Origin: Clostridium chromiireducens
Lineage (GTDB): Bacteria; Bacillota; Clostridia; Clostridiales; Clostridiaceae
Reading direction: 5' to 3'
Length of the DNA stretch: 64,000 nucleotides
Assembly: GCF_002029255.1 (NCBI RefSeq)
Contig: NZ_MZGT01000026.1
Span: 1 to 64,000 of the forward strand
Shown: one piece after another, positions 26,617-34,695 of the stretch
How the letters are laid out: each line of letters begins with the position of its first letter
Position numbering within the stretch: the stretch's first letter is position 1
Notes under the pieces: model-generated
Databases searched by the model: none
Told to the model about the DNA's origin: nothing
Seen by the model: only the letters and a program-made list of their open reading frames with translations
Position numbers and translations under genes: made by a program

Positions 26617-29355
26617 TTAGCTTAAAGTTATTAAATTATATTTATAATCATTACTGTCCAAGATAGATTTCTCAATTTCCTGACAAGTAAATAAAATTAT
26701 TTGGCTGAATTCTTCTTTCATTAAGAGTTTTATTGCTTTTTCTCTTCTCTCATCATCATACTGAACAAAAGCATCATCAAGAAATATAGGTATATCTTTA
26801 TCATTAAATAGCATATTAATAAATGAAAATCTAAGTGCTAGATACAGTTGATCTTTAGCTCCATTACTTAATATATCTCCATCAAATAGTATTCCTTTAT
26901 TCCTAACTTTTAATTTATACTCCTCAGAGATCTTAGCTTCTTCATATTCTTCACCAGTTAAAAAATTAAATTTATTAATAACTTTATTATTTAAATCTGG
27001 ACCAACATTCTTTCTAATTTCATTAAACGATTCCTGAAATAGTTCAGCAGTTAATTCTAGCGCTTTAAACTCTTTCTCTAATTTACTAATTCTTTCATTA
27101 TTAATGAGGACATCTTCCTCTATTTCTGCAATTTCCCTTTTTCCAAGATATCTTTTTTCTATAAGATGTTCCAAATCTTTTATTTCTTTCTCGACTATTA
27201 ATAGCTCATTAGATTTAGCTCTAATCTCAGCATCAATTTCTTCTTCAGATTCATAAGAATAATTCATTATATCCTGATTTATCAATTGTTTCATTTCTTC
27301 CTTTATTTCATCTATATTCCTATCTTTGAGTAAAACTTTATATGTTTCTTCCACATTATCAAGTGCATTCTTTATTTCTTTCATTTTACTTATTTTCTCT
27401 TTATATTCTTTTAAACTTATATGCAAATCCACTATTTCCACATTTTCTAATCCTAGAACAGTAGTCTTCTTTTTTATTTCAAGCTCTTTATCAGATAATT
27501 GTTCATCAATATTTTTAATTTCTTGCTTTAGTCCATTAATTTCATACTCATTCCTAGATAGATCTTCTTTTAATTTTTCGTATACGTCTAATTTATCTAA
27601 TACCTCATCTAAAGTATTGCACGACAGAATGCTATATAATGAAGCCATTACCCCTTTAGTTTTATTGTAATTTGATTTCAGTTGAGTAATATCATATTTA
27701 CTAATTTCTTCTTCCTTATTTTTAATAATTAAATTTATATTATCATTATAATTTTTAAACTTATCATATTGAGTTATCTTGTTAATAAACTCTTCATAAG
27801 ACAAAGATTCAGTTTTATTTATATATAAATTTAATTTTTCTTCATATTCATCAATTTGCTTCTTTGAAATGACAATAGCCTGATTACTTTTTTCTGCTAA
27901 TTCGTTATTTTTTATTATTAGTAAATGTTTTAAATATAATCTGATTAATACAATGAAAATAGGAATAAATACGATTATAATAGGCATTATTTGCTTTAGT
28001 ACACAATAAATAAAAGCTATAATACTAACACTCCCCAAAATATAAGTAAATTTTATAGTATTATAAGACTTCCTTGAATTTACTTCTAATTTGCTATAAC
28101 TATTATTTTCCATCATGTATTTTAACTCTTTCAAGCTTTCTTTATACAAATTAAGAGTCTCTTCTATATCTTCTCTGTATTTCATAATAAATTCTAAATT
28201 ATGAATGTTCTTAGCTTTTTTGTTTATATCCATTTTATATCTAGCTATTAAATTTTGAATATTAATAACATCATTAAGCTTTTCTTCTAGACTCTTCATG
28301 TCAAGTCTCAAAGTGTATATCTTTTCTTTAATATTTTTTCCCATAGAATCAAACACATTGTATTTTTTTATATTATCTTTTTTTTCTCTGGCACTTTCTT
28401 GTACAATATTAAATTTATTTATTTTTTCTTGCTTTACATCTAGTAAACTTAAATATTTAGAACATTTTTCATTAATATCTTCTAAAAGTTCAATAGTTAT
28501 ATAGCCATCACCTTTTTTAAGTTCCTCACTAATGGCATTTTGCTTTCTTTTGAGTTCTTCTCCTTTAATTAAATAATTACTTATTTCCTTATAGTCTTTT
28601 TGTAATTTTACCTTCTTAATATATTTTTTATATAAGTCTAATTTTTGAATATTATCCTTTATACTAATCTTTTCCTCATTCTTTTTTAATAAACTTTCTT
28701 CATTCTCTATACTTTCTTCTCCTAATTTGTACGCTTCCCACAACTCTGCTTTAAGAGAATTACTATTCTCTTTTAATAAGTCAAGTTCTCCTCCCTTTCT
28801 AACGCCAACTAGCTGCTTCCTTCTTTTTTCAAGTCTTTCAATAATTTTTCTTATAGATGTATTTTCATCTCCTGTATTATAAATGTTTGTTATTTTTTCC
28901 ATAATTTCTTCTTCTTTATCTTTAGAAACCATAACACCTAATTGATTTATAAATAAAGTCTTCATGAATGTAGCTGAATTTATATCAAAGAAATATCTTC
29001 CCGGTTCATTATTATAGTCAATTTCTATAATTTCACCTGTTATTTCATCAAATATTTCACATTCATCTTCTTTCCTCGTAACTCCAAAGGCACGTTTTAT
29101 AATATATCCCCTGCCTTTATCCTCAACAATTAATTCACCAGAGATTTTTTCTCCCGTTAATGGCAAGTATTTTTTTCTATCGTTAAGCTTACTTCTAGAG
29201 CCATCAATTCCGTATAACCATATTCTAATAAAATTTTCAATGGAACTTTTTCCTCTTTCATTTTTTCCATAGATTAAATTAAATCCTTTTGCAAAATCTA
29301 CAGATTTTTCTTTTATTCCTGCAAAAAATCTTATGTTAACTTTCTTAATAATCAT
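26617..29355 (-). CDS. SbcC/YhaN-like SMC-type ATPase
   Basis: A 912-residue Rad50/SbcC-like protein. The start is the ATG at 29355, with GATGAGG about 9 bases upstream inside the end of the preceding gene; the two overlap by 11 bp. Walker A (GKNERGKSS) is at about 30-38. Long coiled coils fill the middle and are interrupted by a pair of hydrophobic segments (about 440-480), a feature of the Bacillus YhaN type. Signature SNGAKDQLYLALR and Walker B IPIFLDDAFVQYDD are near the C-terminus. With the YhaO-like nuclease it should form an SbcCD-like DNA end-processing complex. Confidence 0.85.
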   Translation of the reverse strand: MIIKKVNIRFFAGIKEKSVDFAKGFNLIYGKNERGKSSIENFIRIWLYGIDGSRSKLNDRKKYLPLTGEKISGELIVEDKGRGYIIKRAFGVTRKEDECEIFDEITGEIIEIDYNNEPGRYFFDINSATFMKTLFINQLGVMVSKDKEEEIMEKITNIYNTGDENTSIRKIIERLEKRRKQLVGVRKGGELDLLKENSNSLKAELWEAYKLGEESIENEESLLKKNEEKISIKDNIQKLDLYKKYIKKVKLQKDYKEISNYLIKGEELKRKQNAISEELKKGDGYITIELLEDINEKCSKYLSLLDVKQEKINKFNIVQESAREKKDNIKKYNVFDSMGKNIKEKIYTLRLDMKSLEEKLNDVINIQNLIARYKMDINKKAKNIHNLEFIMKYREDIEETLNLYKESLKELKYMMENNSYSKLEVNSRKSYNTIKFTYILGSVSIIAFIYCVLKQIMPIIIVFIPIFIVLIRLYLKHLLIIKNNELAEKSNQAIVISKKQIDEYEEKLNLYINKTESLSYEEFINKITQYDKFKNYNDNINLIIKNKEEEISKYDITQLKSNYNKTKGVMASLYSILSCNTLDEVLDKLDVYEKLKEDLSRNEYEINGLKQEIKNIDEQLSDKELEIKKKTTVLGLENVEIVDLHISLKEYKEKISKMKEIKNALDNVEETYKVLLKDRNIDEIKEEMKQLINQDIMNYSYESEEEIDAEIRAKSNELLIVEKEIKDLEHLIEKRYLGKREIAEIEEDVLINNERISKLEKEFKALELTAELFQESFNEIRKNVGPDLNNKVINKFNFLTGEEYEEAKISEEYKLKVRNKGILFDGDILSNGAKDQLYLALRFSFINMLFNDKDIPIFLDDAFVQYDDERREKAIKLLMKEEFSQIILFTCQEIEKSILDSNDYKYNLITLS

Positions 29356-30493
29356 ACATTTTAACCTCATCACCTGATATACTCTGAAGCCCTATTTTCA
29401 GTGCTGAATTAATAATTTCCTTTTCCTCTTCTGTTTGTGCACTCTGTAATTTTTCGTATATCTTCTTTGCAAATATACTTTTTAGAGAGTATCCTTTCAT
29501 TAATTCATTTATGTCTAACCTTATCTCACTTTTATCTATAACTTTTACAAAATAAAATTCGGTTTTAAGTAACTCTTCTAAAACTTCTTCATTTATTGAA
29601 AACTCTTCGGATACTTGTCCCTTTAAAATTATCTTATAGAAATTATTTTTTCTATCAAAACCTAAAATCTCGTTGATAACCTTATCTTTAACTTCATTAT
29701 ACCCAAAACATCCCTCGATACTTATTTCCTTCTCATAATAATTTCTTATTGAAGTTTTAATAAACTCACTTTCTACAAATCTCTCTTTAAGTTCTATCAG
29801 AACTATTCCTTTATCGTCGAGTTCATCAAACCCTCTACCTTGAGGACAGCCGCAATAACTATAATAGGTATTATCTATCTTTTTCACTCCTGAAAACTTA
29901 TGCCTGTGCCCTAAGGCCACATAATCCATATTGCTTTTAGCTATCTCATTTTCAGTAACTGGATTATATTCATTTGTTTCTTTTGAAGTTGTAATTTCTC
30001 CATGCATAACCATAATATTGTTATACCCATCTATTCTTCTAATTTCTTTTAATAGAGATTTATTAACATGTGGAGTATTAAATCCGACGCCCCACACTAC
30101 AGTATTCAAATCCTCAAGAATTACATTTTCCATTTCTCCCTTAAATATATAAACATTACTTGGCCAATCTACAATACTATAAAATGATTTTTCATTAAAA
30201 GGATCATGGTTGCCCGGACTTATAAATACTCTTACTTGACTTATTTTTTCAAAACAACTTTTTATAAAATAAAGTGTGGTCTTATTTACAGATAAATTAT
30301 CAAATACATCTCCTGCTATTAAAAGAATATCAATTTCCCTTTCTAGGGATATTTTCATTATTTTATCGAATACTTGCTTTAGCTCTTCTTTACTTTTTAG
30401 CGCTCCCTTGGGTGTCATTCCACTAAAGGGTGTATCAAAATGTATATCTGCTGTATGTAAAATTTTTATTCTTCTCATATTAATCACCTGCAA
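29345..30493 (-). CDS. SbcD/YhaO-like metallophosphoesterase (DNA exonuclease subunit)
   Basis: A 382-residue calcineurin-like phosphoesterase of the Mre11/SbcD group. All five metal motifs are visible: HTADIHFDTP near the N-terminus, LIAGDVFDN, SPGNHDPF, VMHGEIT and GHRHKFSG. A helical C-terminal capping and partner-binding region follows. It would act as the nuclease subunit for the ATPase encoded directly downstream, with translational coupling through the overlap. The start is ATG at 30484-30493, where alternative nearby ATGs cannot be fully separated. Confidence 0.88.
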   Translation of the reverse strand: MQVINMRRIKILHTADIHFDTPFSGMTPKGALKSKEELKQVFDKIMKISLEREIDILLIAGDVFDNLSVNKTTLYFIKSCFEKISQVRVFISPGNHDPFNEKSFYSIVDWPSNVYIFKGEMENVILEDLNTVVWGVGFNTPHVNKSLLKEIRRIDGYNNIMVMHGEITTSKETNEYNPVTENEIAKSNMDYVALGHRHKFSGVKKIDNTYYSYCGCPQGRGFDELDDKGIVLIELKERFVESEFIKTSIRNYYEKEISIEGCFGYNEVKDKVINEILGFDRKNNFYKIILKGQVSEEFSINEEVLEELLKTEFYFVKVIDKSEIRLDINELMKGYSLKSIFAKKIYEKLQSAQTEEEKEIINSALKIGLQSISGDEVKMYDY

Positions 30494-30604
30494 TCATTTT
30501 ATACAACGAACCTTTGTTCTAATTCTATCATGAAACTTATGAAGAGTCCAAATCTAAAGACTATTCTTATGCTTAAAATTTTCTAATTTTCATAAATAAA
30601 AGAA

Positions 30605-30636
30605 GAGATACATTACATATCTGTGTAATGTATCTC
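30605..30636 (-). terminator. Terminator after the spore protein gene
   Basis: A 13-bp perfect stem (30605-30617 with 30624-30636), 6-base loop, minus-strand tail TTCTTTTATTT. About 75 bp past the stop. Confidence 0.8.
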
Positions 30637-30712
30637 CCTGCTTTAGAATATGATTATGTTATTTATAACATATATACTTTCAAATCTAGTTTTGAGAATC
30701 TTCTGATTCCAA

Positions 30713-30901
30713 TTAAATCCTACTTTCATATTCCTCTACCATTCTTTTTACCATTTCTCCGCCTACTGAACCACATTGTCTAGAACTTAAGTTTCCATTA
30801 TACTCTTTAAATGGAACTCCTAGTTCTTGAGCTACTTCGTTCTTGAATTCTTTCAAGCCTCGTCTTGCTTCTGGAACTAATGTCCTATTATTACTTGACA
30901 T
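30713..30901 (-). CDS. Small acid-soluble spore protein, alpha/beta type
   Basis: A 62-residue alpha/beta SASP, normal length. It carries the conserved DNA-binding segments NRTLVPEARRGLKEFKNEVA and GSVGGEMVKRMVEEYE, and the germination protease region KNEVAQELGV. It coats forespore DNA and shields it from UV and heat. A cysteine (SSRQCGSVGG) is present where many family members have another residue. It should be sigma-G dependent; the upstream AATACTA (30974-30980) resembles a sigma-G -10 but the spacing to a -35 is not convincing. The start has GAGGAGGGG upstream. Confidence 0.95.
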   Translation of the reverse strand: MSSNNRTLVPEARRGLKEFKNEVAQELGVPFKEYNGNLSSRQCGSVGGEMVKRMVEEYESRI

Positions 30902-31130
30902 AACGATCCCCTCCTCGGTTAATTTGGTATAAATCAGCAGATAAAATTTAAATTAATTTCATCTACCGATATTAGTATTTTAACCTTCGCATACTATTTT
31001 ATTCTTATCAATATAAGGGCATTTTTCAATATTTACCCTTCAACCACTAAGTTTACCTAAGAGAATAAATTTTCTAATTGTAATTTGTCATAACAATTCT
31101 TACTATATATTATATTCTCATCTACTTTTA

Positions 31131-32147
31131 TTAAACAACGATATTCTTTAAAGTAGCCTCTATATCTCTTTTTATATCGATAAAAATGTTATTCTTCTCA
31201 GTTATAAAGTTATTCAATAAATCAATGGCAATTAAATTTAATTCATTTATATCCTTCTCGGTAATTAAATTCATTTCCTGAATTTTTCTTAAATATCTAT
31301 TCATAACTTTAAAGAATCTAATTATCTCATCTTTAACAAGTTCTTTGGTTGCAAATTCATTGCTTATACTTATAAGTCTTTGCTTAAGATCTAAAACCTT
31401 CATTGGAAATAGCAGATACATATCATTTTCGAGCAGCTGCTTAAAGTCATATTTCCAGCCCTTAATTACAGTAACTTTGCAATCTGTATTTTCACCCTCA
31501 GCATTAAATTTAAATTCGCATACATCAGGAACCTCAATATTAGAGTTTAACATTATAATACATCTATCACTACTGTATTCTTTTAAGCTATTATTTAAGT
31601 TATGCTCTTTCTTCTTTTGGTTAAGACTTATTATATTTTTAGTTTCAGTATGATCTGTTCTATTTATAATTATAGCTAAGTTCTCATCATCTTTAGCTTG
31701 AAATTTTATCCTATATTCAATTTTTTTATACACATCTTCCACTAAAATTCTAACGCTGTAAACAGAATTCTTTAATAATATCACTTCATTTTTATTTACA
31801 ACTTTTTTGATTTGTATATACTCAAGCTTAGTGCTTGTACTTAGATCATCATTATATATAGAATTGATAAAATTAATAAAAGGTATATTATTTTTCAATA
31901 AAAAGATTCTTCTCATAATTTTATTTAGATTCTTCTCATTTTTATTATATTTAATCCCCTTTTCATTTATTTCATTTAAATTTATTATCTCTTCTCTATC
32001 TTGAATACAATTGAACTTCTCTTTGAAATCAATATATGATTTATCATTATCTTCTTGTTCGTTTTTAAACCCATTTAATTTTAATGAATAATTACTATAT
32101 CTCATTTTTTCTTTTTTTATTTCATTTAATAAAATCAATTTATTCAT
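31131..32147 (-). CDS. Protein of unknown function
   Basis: A 338-residue protein that I do not recognise. The ATG at 32147 is chosen because TGAGGTGG precedes it by 8 bases; the frame extends to 32237 without a ribosome site. The N-terminal third is Asn/Lys/Glu-rich and helical. The middle (about 125-235) has alternating strands with a domain-like beta-sandwich feel (VRILVEDVYKKIEYRIKFQA). The C-terminal third is helical with a repeated LL/NFITEKNN pattern. No membrane segment, signal peptide or catalytic motif is apparent. It stands alone, next to the spore protein gene and a long gap. Confidence 0.65.
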   Translation of the reverse strand: MNKLILLNEIKKEKMRYSNYSLKLNGFKNEQEDNDKSYIDFKEKFNCIQDREEIINLNEINEKGIKYNKNEKNLNKIMRRIFLLKNNIPFINFINSIYNDDLSTSTKLEYIQIKKVVNKNEVILLKNSVYSVRILVEDVYKKIEYRIKFQAKDDENLAIIINRTDHTETKNIISLNQKKKEHNLNNSLKEYSSDRCIIMLNSNIEVPDVCEFKFNAEGENTDCKVTVIKGWKYDFKQLLENDMYLLFPMKVLDLKQRLISISNEFATKELVKDEIIRFFKVMNRYLRKIQEMNLITEKDINELNLIAIDLLNNFITEKNNIFIDIKRDIEATLKNIVV

Positions 32148-32503
32148 ATCGTAGTCCACCTCATAATGGATTATTACCATAATATGTTTATAATATGCAA
32201 ATATTGAATTCATTTTATATAAAATTATATAAGACACAAAATGACATTCAATTAACGTAAAATCACTAATTTTATTTTAGTTTTTATCATATTAGTAAAT
32301 TATATACTTCTTTCAACAAAAATCAAGTTTTTTCAAGAATCAAATTTATACTATTCTACGATTCAAATCCATTATGTATGGTAACCATAAATTATAATTT
32401 ATACACTTATTATTTAGAGATAGATTTCAATGTTCAATTATATATTTACTAGAATTTAAAATAAATAATTATAATATTAGATTTTAAATTTTTCAAAATT
32501 AAA

Positions 32504-32543
32504 AACCACTAATTAGCTAAAGTTTTTTAACTAATCAGTGGTT
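32504..32543 (-). terminator. Hairpin terminator of a small minus-strand transcript
   Basis: Arms AACCACTAATTAG and CTAATCAGTGGTT pair over 13 positions with one mismatch. The minus-strand tail is TTTTTAATTTTG. The nearest minus-strand gene ends more than 680 bp away, so this implies a separate short transcript starting between about 32640 and 33100. Confidence 0.65.
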
Positions 32544-32563
32544 AAACAAATTCTAATCTATTA

Positions 32564-32638
32564 TTAAATATGTCCGAATCTATTTGAATTATCATCACCC
32601 TTTCCACAAACATAATTTTTATAACTACTCCTGCACAC
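32564..32638 (-). CDS. Possible 24-residue peptide
   Basis: A GTG-started frame reads (V/M)CRSSYKNYVCGKG then DDNSNRFGHI and stops 20 bp before a terminator stem. Two cysteines and a hydrophilic, non-random composition make it look like a real peptide. Its GTG overlaps the ribosome site AAAGGGAG, which argues against it. A 23-codon ATG frame (32542-32613) in another register is the alternative. Low confidence. Confidence 0.25.
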   Translation of the reverse strand: MCRSSYKNYVCGKGDDNSNRFGHI

Positions 32639-33100
32639 CTCCCTTTAATTTATATTAATTGCTACAAAACATTGTATCCTTATCAAATATTATTATAGAT
32701 ATCTCATATAAACCTTTAAGTTCCAACTTAACAAATTTATTTAGGATACTTTCAGTTACTTACTAATATATTTTTGATAGCTTGTACTTAGTAAATCCAA
32801 CTTAACCTTACTCTATGGATAATATTGCTAATTTAACACCCCTTCCGTAATATCTACTAACTAATATGAGTAGATATAAAATTTTAAATTTCATTTTTTA
32901 TTAACCTTATAGACTAGAATTTGTTAAAAGAAATTTACTTTCTTCTTGTATATATATTAACATAATAATTTTCAGAATTCAATATATTTTCTGAAAATTC
33001 TTACTAACATTATAATTTATTTTAAAACTTTATGAATTCATCCTGTATTATATAAAAATTTAATCGTATTTTCATGCTTCAACTGTTATATATTAATTAT

Positions 33101-33146
33101 GAGCATATTTACCAGACTCATCACAATATTTCTCATAAATATGCTC
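33101..33146 (-). terminator. Hairpin downstream of the 80-residue ORF
   Basis: A 10-bp perfect stem GAGCATATTT/AAATATGCTC (33101-33110 with 33137-33146) about 80 bp past the stop. No long T-run, so it is only a probable terminator. Confidence 0.4.
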
Positions 33147-33225
33147 TTATTATAGTCTTATAATATAATTAAATGAAACTGATAAAAATTATTACGTAAT
33201 TTTCTTATACATGATTGTATCAATT

Positions 33226-33468
33226 TTATTTAATTTGAACTTTTAAATCCTTATACCTTCTAATTGATTCTTGAGCTTCATTTATCCATTGTTCTTTTAT
33301 TTTATTCGCTAACTCTTCTAAAATTCTTTGTCTATTTGCAACATGATATCTATTAAATTGAACAATTTTCCCTTCTTGAATCTTCTTAGCATAACTTGTA
33401 TTCAAATTCCCCTTAAAAGGTCTGATTTCCATTGTTCCATGTACCTTGTCAGTCGATAACATATACAT
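33226..33468 (-). CDS. Small hypothetical protein
   Basis: An 80-residue basic protein that I do not recognise, with a good ribosome site (AAGGGAGGGATAAAA before the ATG). The N-terminal half has a short beta-like region (GTMEIRPFKGNLN), the C-terminal half is helical and charged (RILEELANKIKEQWINEAQES). Small proteins of this kind are common in mobile or phage-derived stretches. It lies 75 bp past the DUF3850-like gene, possibly in one transcript. Confidence 0.6.
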   Translation of the reverse strand: MYMLSTDKVHGTMEIRPFKGNLNTSYAKKIQEGKIVQFNRYHVANRQRILEELANKIKEQWINEAQESIRRYKDLKVQIK

Positions 33469-33542
33469 TTTTATCCCTCCTTATTCACATATTCAAATCT
33501 TTTTAATAATTATCGACCTATATTTTTCTTTTTATTCCTTAT

Positions 33543-34028
33543 CTATAATCTATTCCTAATTTTATCTAGATGTTTTTGATAATCTTCAATTACAATATCC
33601 GCCTTAATTCCTATCTTCTCCAATGCACCTAACGAGGATTGAACTTTATCCCAAAATTCCTCTATTGCGTTATTAATATCATTTTTAATTATTGCCGTTT
33701 CAAACTCATCATTTTCTTCTTCAACTTTTCTTAATTGATTTATTAACGTTGTTTCATTCCCTCCTGTATTCTTAAGCTCTACGCATAAAGTATTCTTAAA
33801 TCCAAGTATACAAAACTCCTTATCTAATCCACGTTCTCCACCTTTGAATACATAAGAAATTTGTTTAATGATTTCTCTTTCTGTGTATCCGGTAATATCT
33901 CCATATTCTCTTAATACAAGTATATCTTCAACATTGAAATTTCTATCATATTTTCTTAGTTCAAACGTTTTACTGCCTTCTTTTATTAATTTATAATCTT
34001 GTGGTAATATCTTCAGCTGATGCACCAT
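33543..34028 (-). CDS. DUF3850/ASCH-like protein with MazG-like C-terminus
   Basis: A 161-residue protein. Residues 1-78 match the DUF3850 pattern, a PUA/ASCH-like fold: VHQLKILPQDYKLIKEGSKT, FELRKYDR and an AYxFKGG-like YVFKGGERGLDKEFCIL. Residues about 95-150 look like a single MazG-type helical unit (LRKVEEENDEFETAI, INNAIEEFWDKVQS), carrying the EExxE and ExxD-like acidic pattern of dNTP pyrophosphohydrolases. Both parts are typical of phage genomes. It lies about 350 bp from the 3' end of tRNA-Trp, consistent with a leftover of an integrated element. Confidence 0.7.
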   Translation of the reverse strand: MVHQLKILPQDYKLIKEGSKTFELRKYDRNFNVEDILVLREYGDITGYTEREIIKQISYVFKGGERGLDKEFCILGFKNTLCVELKNTGGNETTLINQLRKVEEENDEFETAIIKNDINNAIEEFWDKVQSSLGALEKIGIKADIVIEDYQKHLDKIRNRL

Positions 34029-34210
34029 TATATCCCCTACTTCCGCTCAAAATTTTGATTTATATAAACGCTTTATAAAACATTTTAACTCTTGAAAAAA
34101 TAACTTTGAGTCAATAATTTTATGTACTATGTTTCATAAAATTATTCTCTCATAAAAGAGTTGTTACTATTCCTTTATTAAATTTATAGATAGTCAGTAT
34201 ATAAAAAAAA

Positions 34211-34237
34211 CCGCAAATTCATTTCTGAATAATGCGG
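34211..34237 (-). terminator. Terminator between tRNA-Trp and the DUF3850-like gene
   Basis: Stem CCGC/GCGG with an inner ATTC/GAAT, followed on the minus strand by eight T residues. The tRNA already has its own terminator at 34342-34376, so this one implies another short minus-strand transcript in 34238-34341 or a back-up site. No gene is evident in the 353-bp gap. Confidence 0.65.
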
Positions 34238-34341
34238 AATCATAATTCTAGCTCATAAGACTTTTAAAAGGAAAATGCCATTATTATATTTAAAACTATA
34301 TGTTTACGGAATTCTTTCAATTGCTTTAGTTAATTTTCACG

Positions 34342-34376
34342 AAAAATAAAAAAGCCGTAGTACAACGTACTACGAC
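34342..34376 (-). terminator. Terminator of tRNA-Trp
   Basis: A 10-bp stem (34354-34363 with 34367-34376, one G-T pair) with a 3-base loop, and a minus-strand tail of TTTTTTATTTTT. It starts 5 bp after the tRNA CCA end. Confidence 0.9.
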
Positions 34377-34381
34377 AATTA

Positions 34382-34456
34382 TGGCAGGGGCAGTAGGATT
34401 TGAACCCACAACCAATGGTTTTGGAGACCACTACTCTACCGTTGAGCCATACCCCT
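34382..34456 (-). tRNA. tRNA-Trp (anticodon CCA)
   Basis: A 75-base tRNA with the CCA end encoded. The acceptor arms AGGGGTA and TGCCCCT pair, including one G-T pair. The anticodon loop CTCCAAA carries CCA, and the T arm GTGGGTTCAAATCCTAC is canonical. It stands as a single-tRNA transcript with its own terminator. Confidence 0.97.
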
Positions 34457-34600
34457 AAGACATTTGTTATTTTATCACGTGTTAATAGTTTATGTCAAGA
34501 AATTTATCATTATTAATTTTAATATTTAAATATTGCTTCAATTCCTAGACTTTTTACCTACTGAAAACGTATTACAAATAGTAGTTTTTTTAAATACTTC

Positions 34601-34629
34601 TTGTTTAAGTATCAATATTATTCTATAAT
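34601..34629 (+). promoter_or_regulatory. Promoter of the flavin oxidoreductase gene
   Basis: TTGTTT and a perfect TATAAT are separated by 17 bp. The predicted start near 34636 precedes the FabT-like palindrome. Confidence 0.6.
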
Positions 34630-34639
34630 ATAATAAAAT

Positions 34640-34656
34640 AATTTGATTGTCAAAAT
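34640..34656 (+). promoter_or_regulatory. Candidate FabT-type operator
   Basis: TTTGA-TTG-TCAAA is an inverted repeat around a central T, close to the published FabT motif (TTTGA with TCAAA spaced by three). It lies at the predicted transcription start, where a MarR-type repressor would act. The link to fatty-acid regulation is inference. Confidence 0.45.
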
Positions 34657-34695
34657 ATTTTATTGTCGAATTTCTCGTGAAAGGATATATGTAAA

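Larger units (their letters stand above)
32148..33225. other. Long AT-rich gap with hairpins and one possible tiny gene
   Basis: About 1.1 kb without a convincing protein gene. It holds a strong hairpin terminator (32504-32543), a short leader-like minus-strand segment before it with ribosome sites and two alternative frames of 23-24 codons (32542-32638), a weak hairpin (32967-32999), a TATCTACT/AGTAGATA pair (32851-32876) and the terminator-like hairpin of the next gene (33101-33146). The rest is featureless to me. Confidence 0.6.

Noticed and set aside
30974..31005. Sigma-G-like promoter before the spore protein gene
   Set aside because: AATACTA resembles a -10 but the only -35 candidate is 19-20 bp away, outside the usual spacing.
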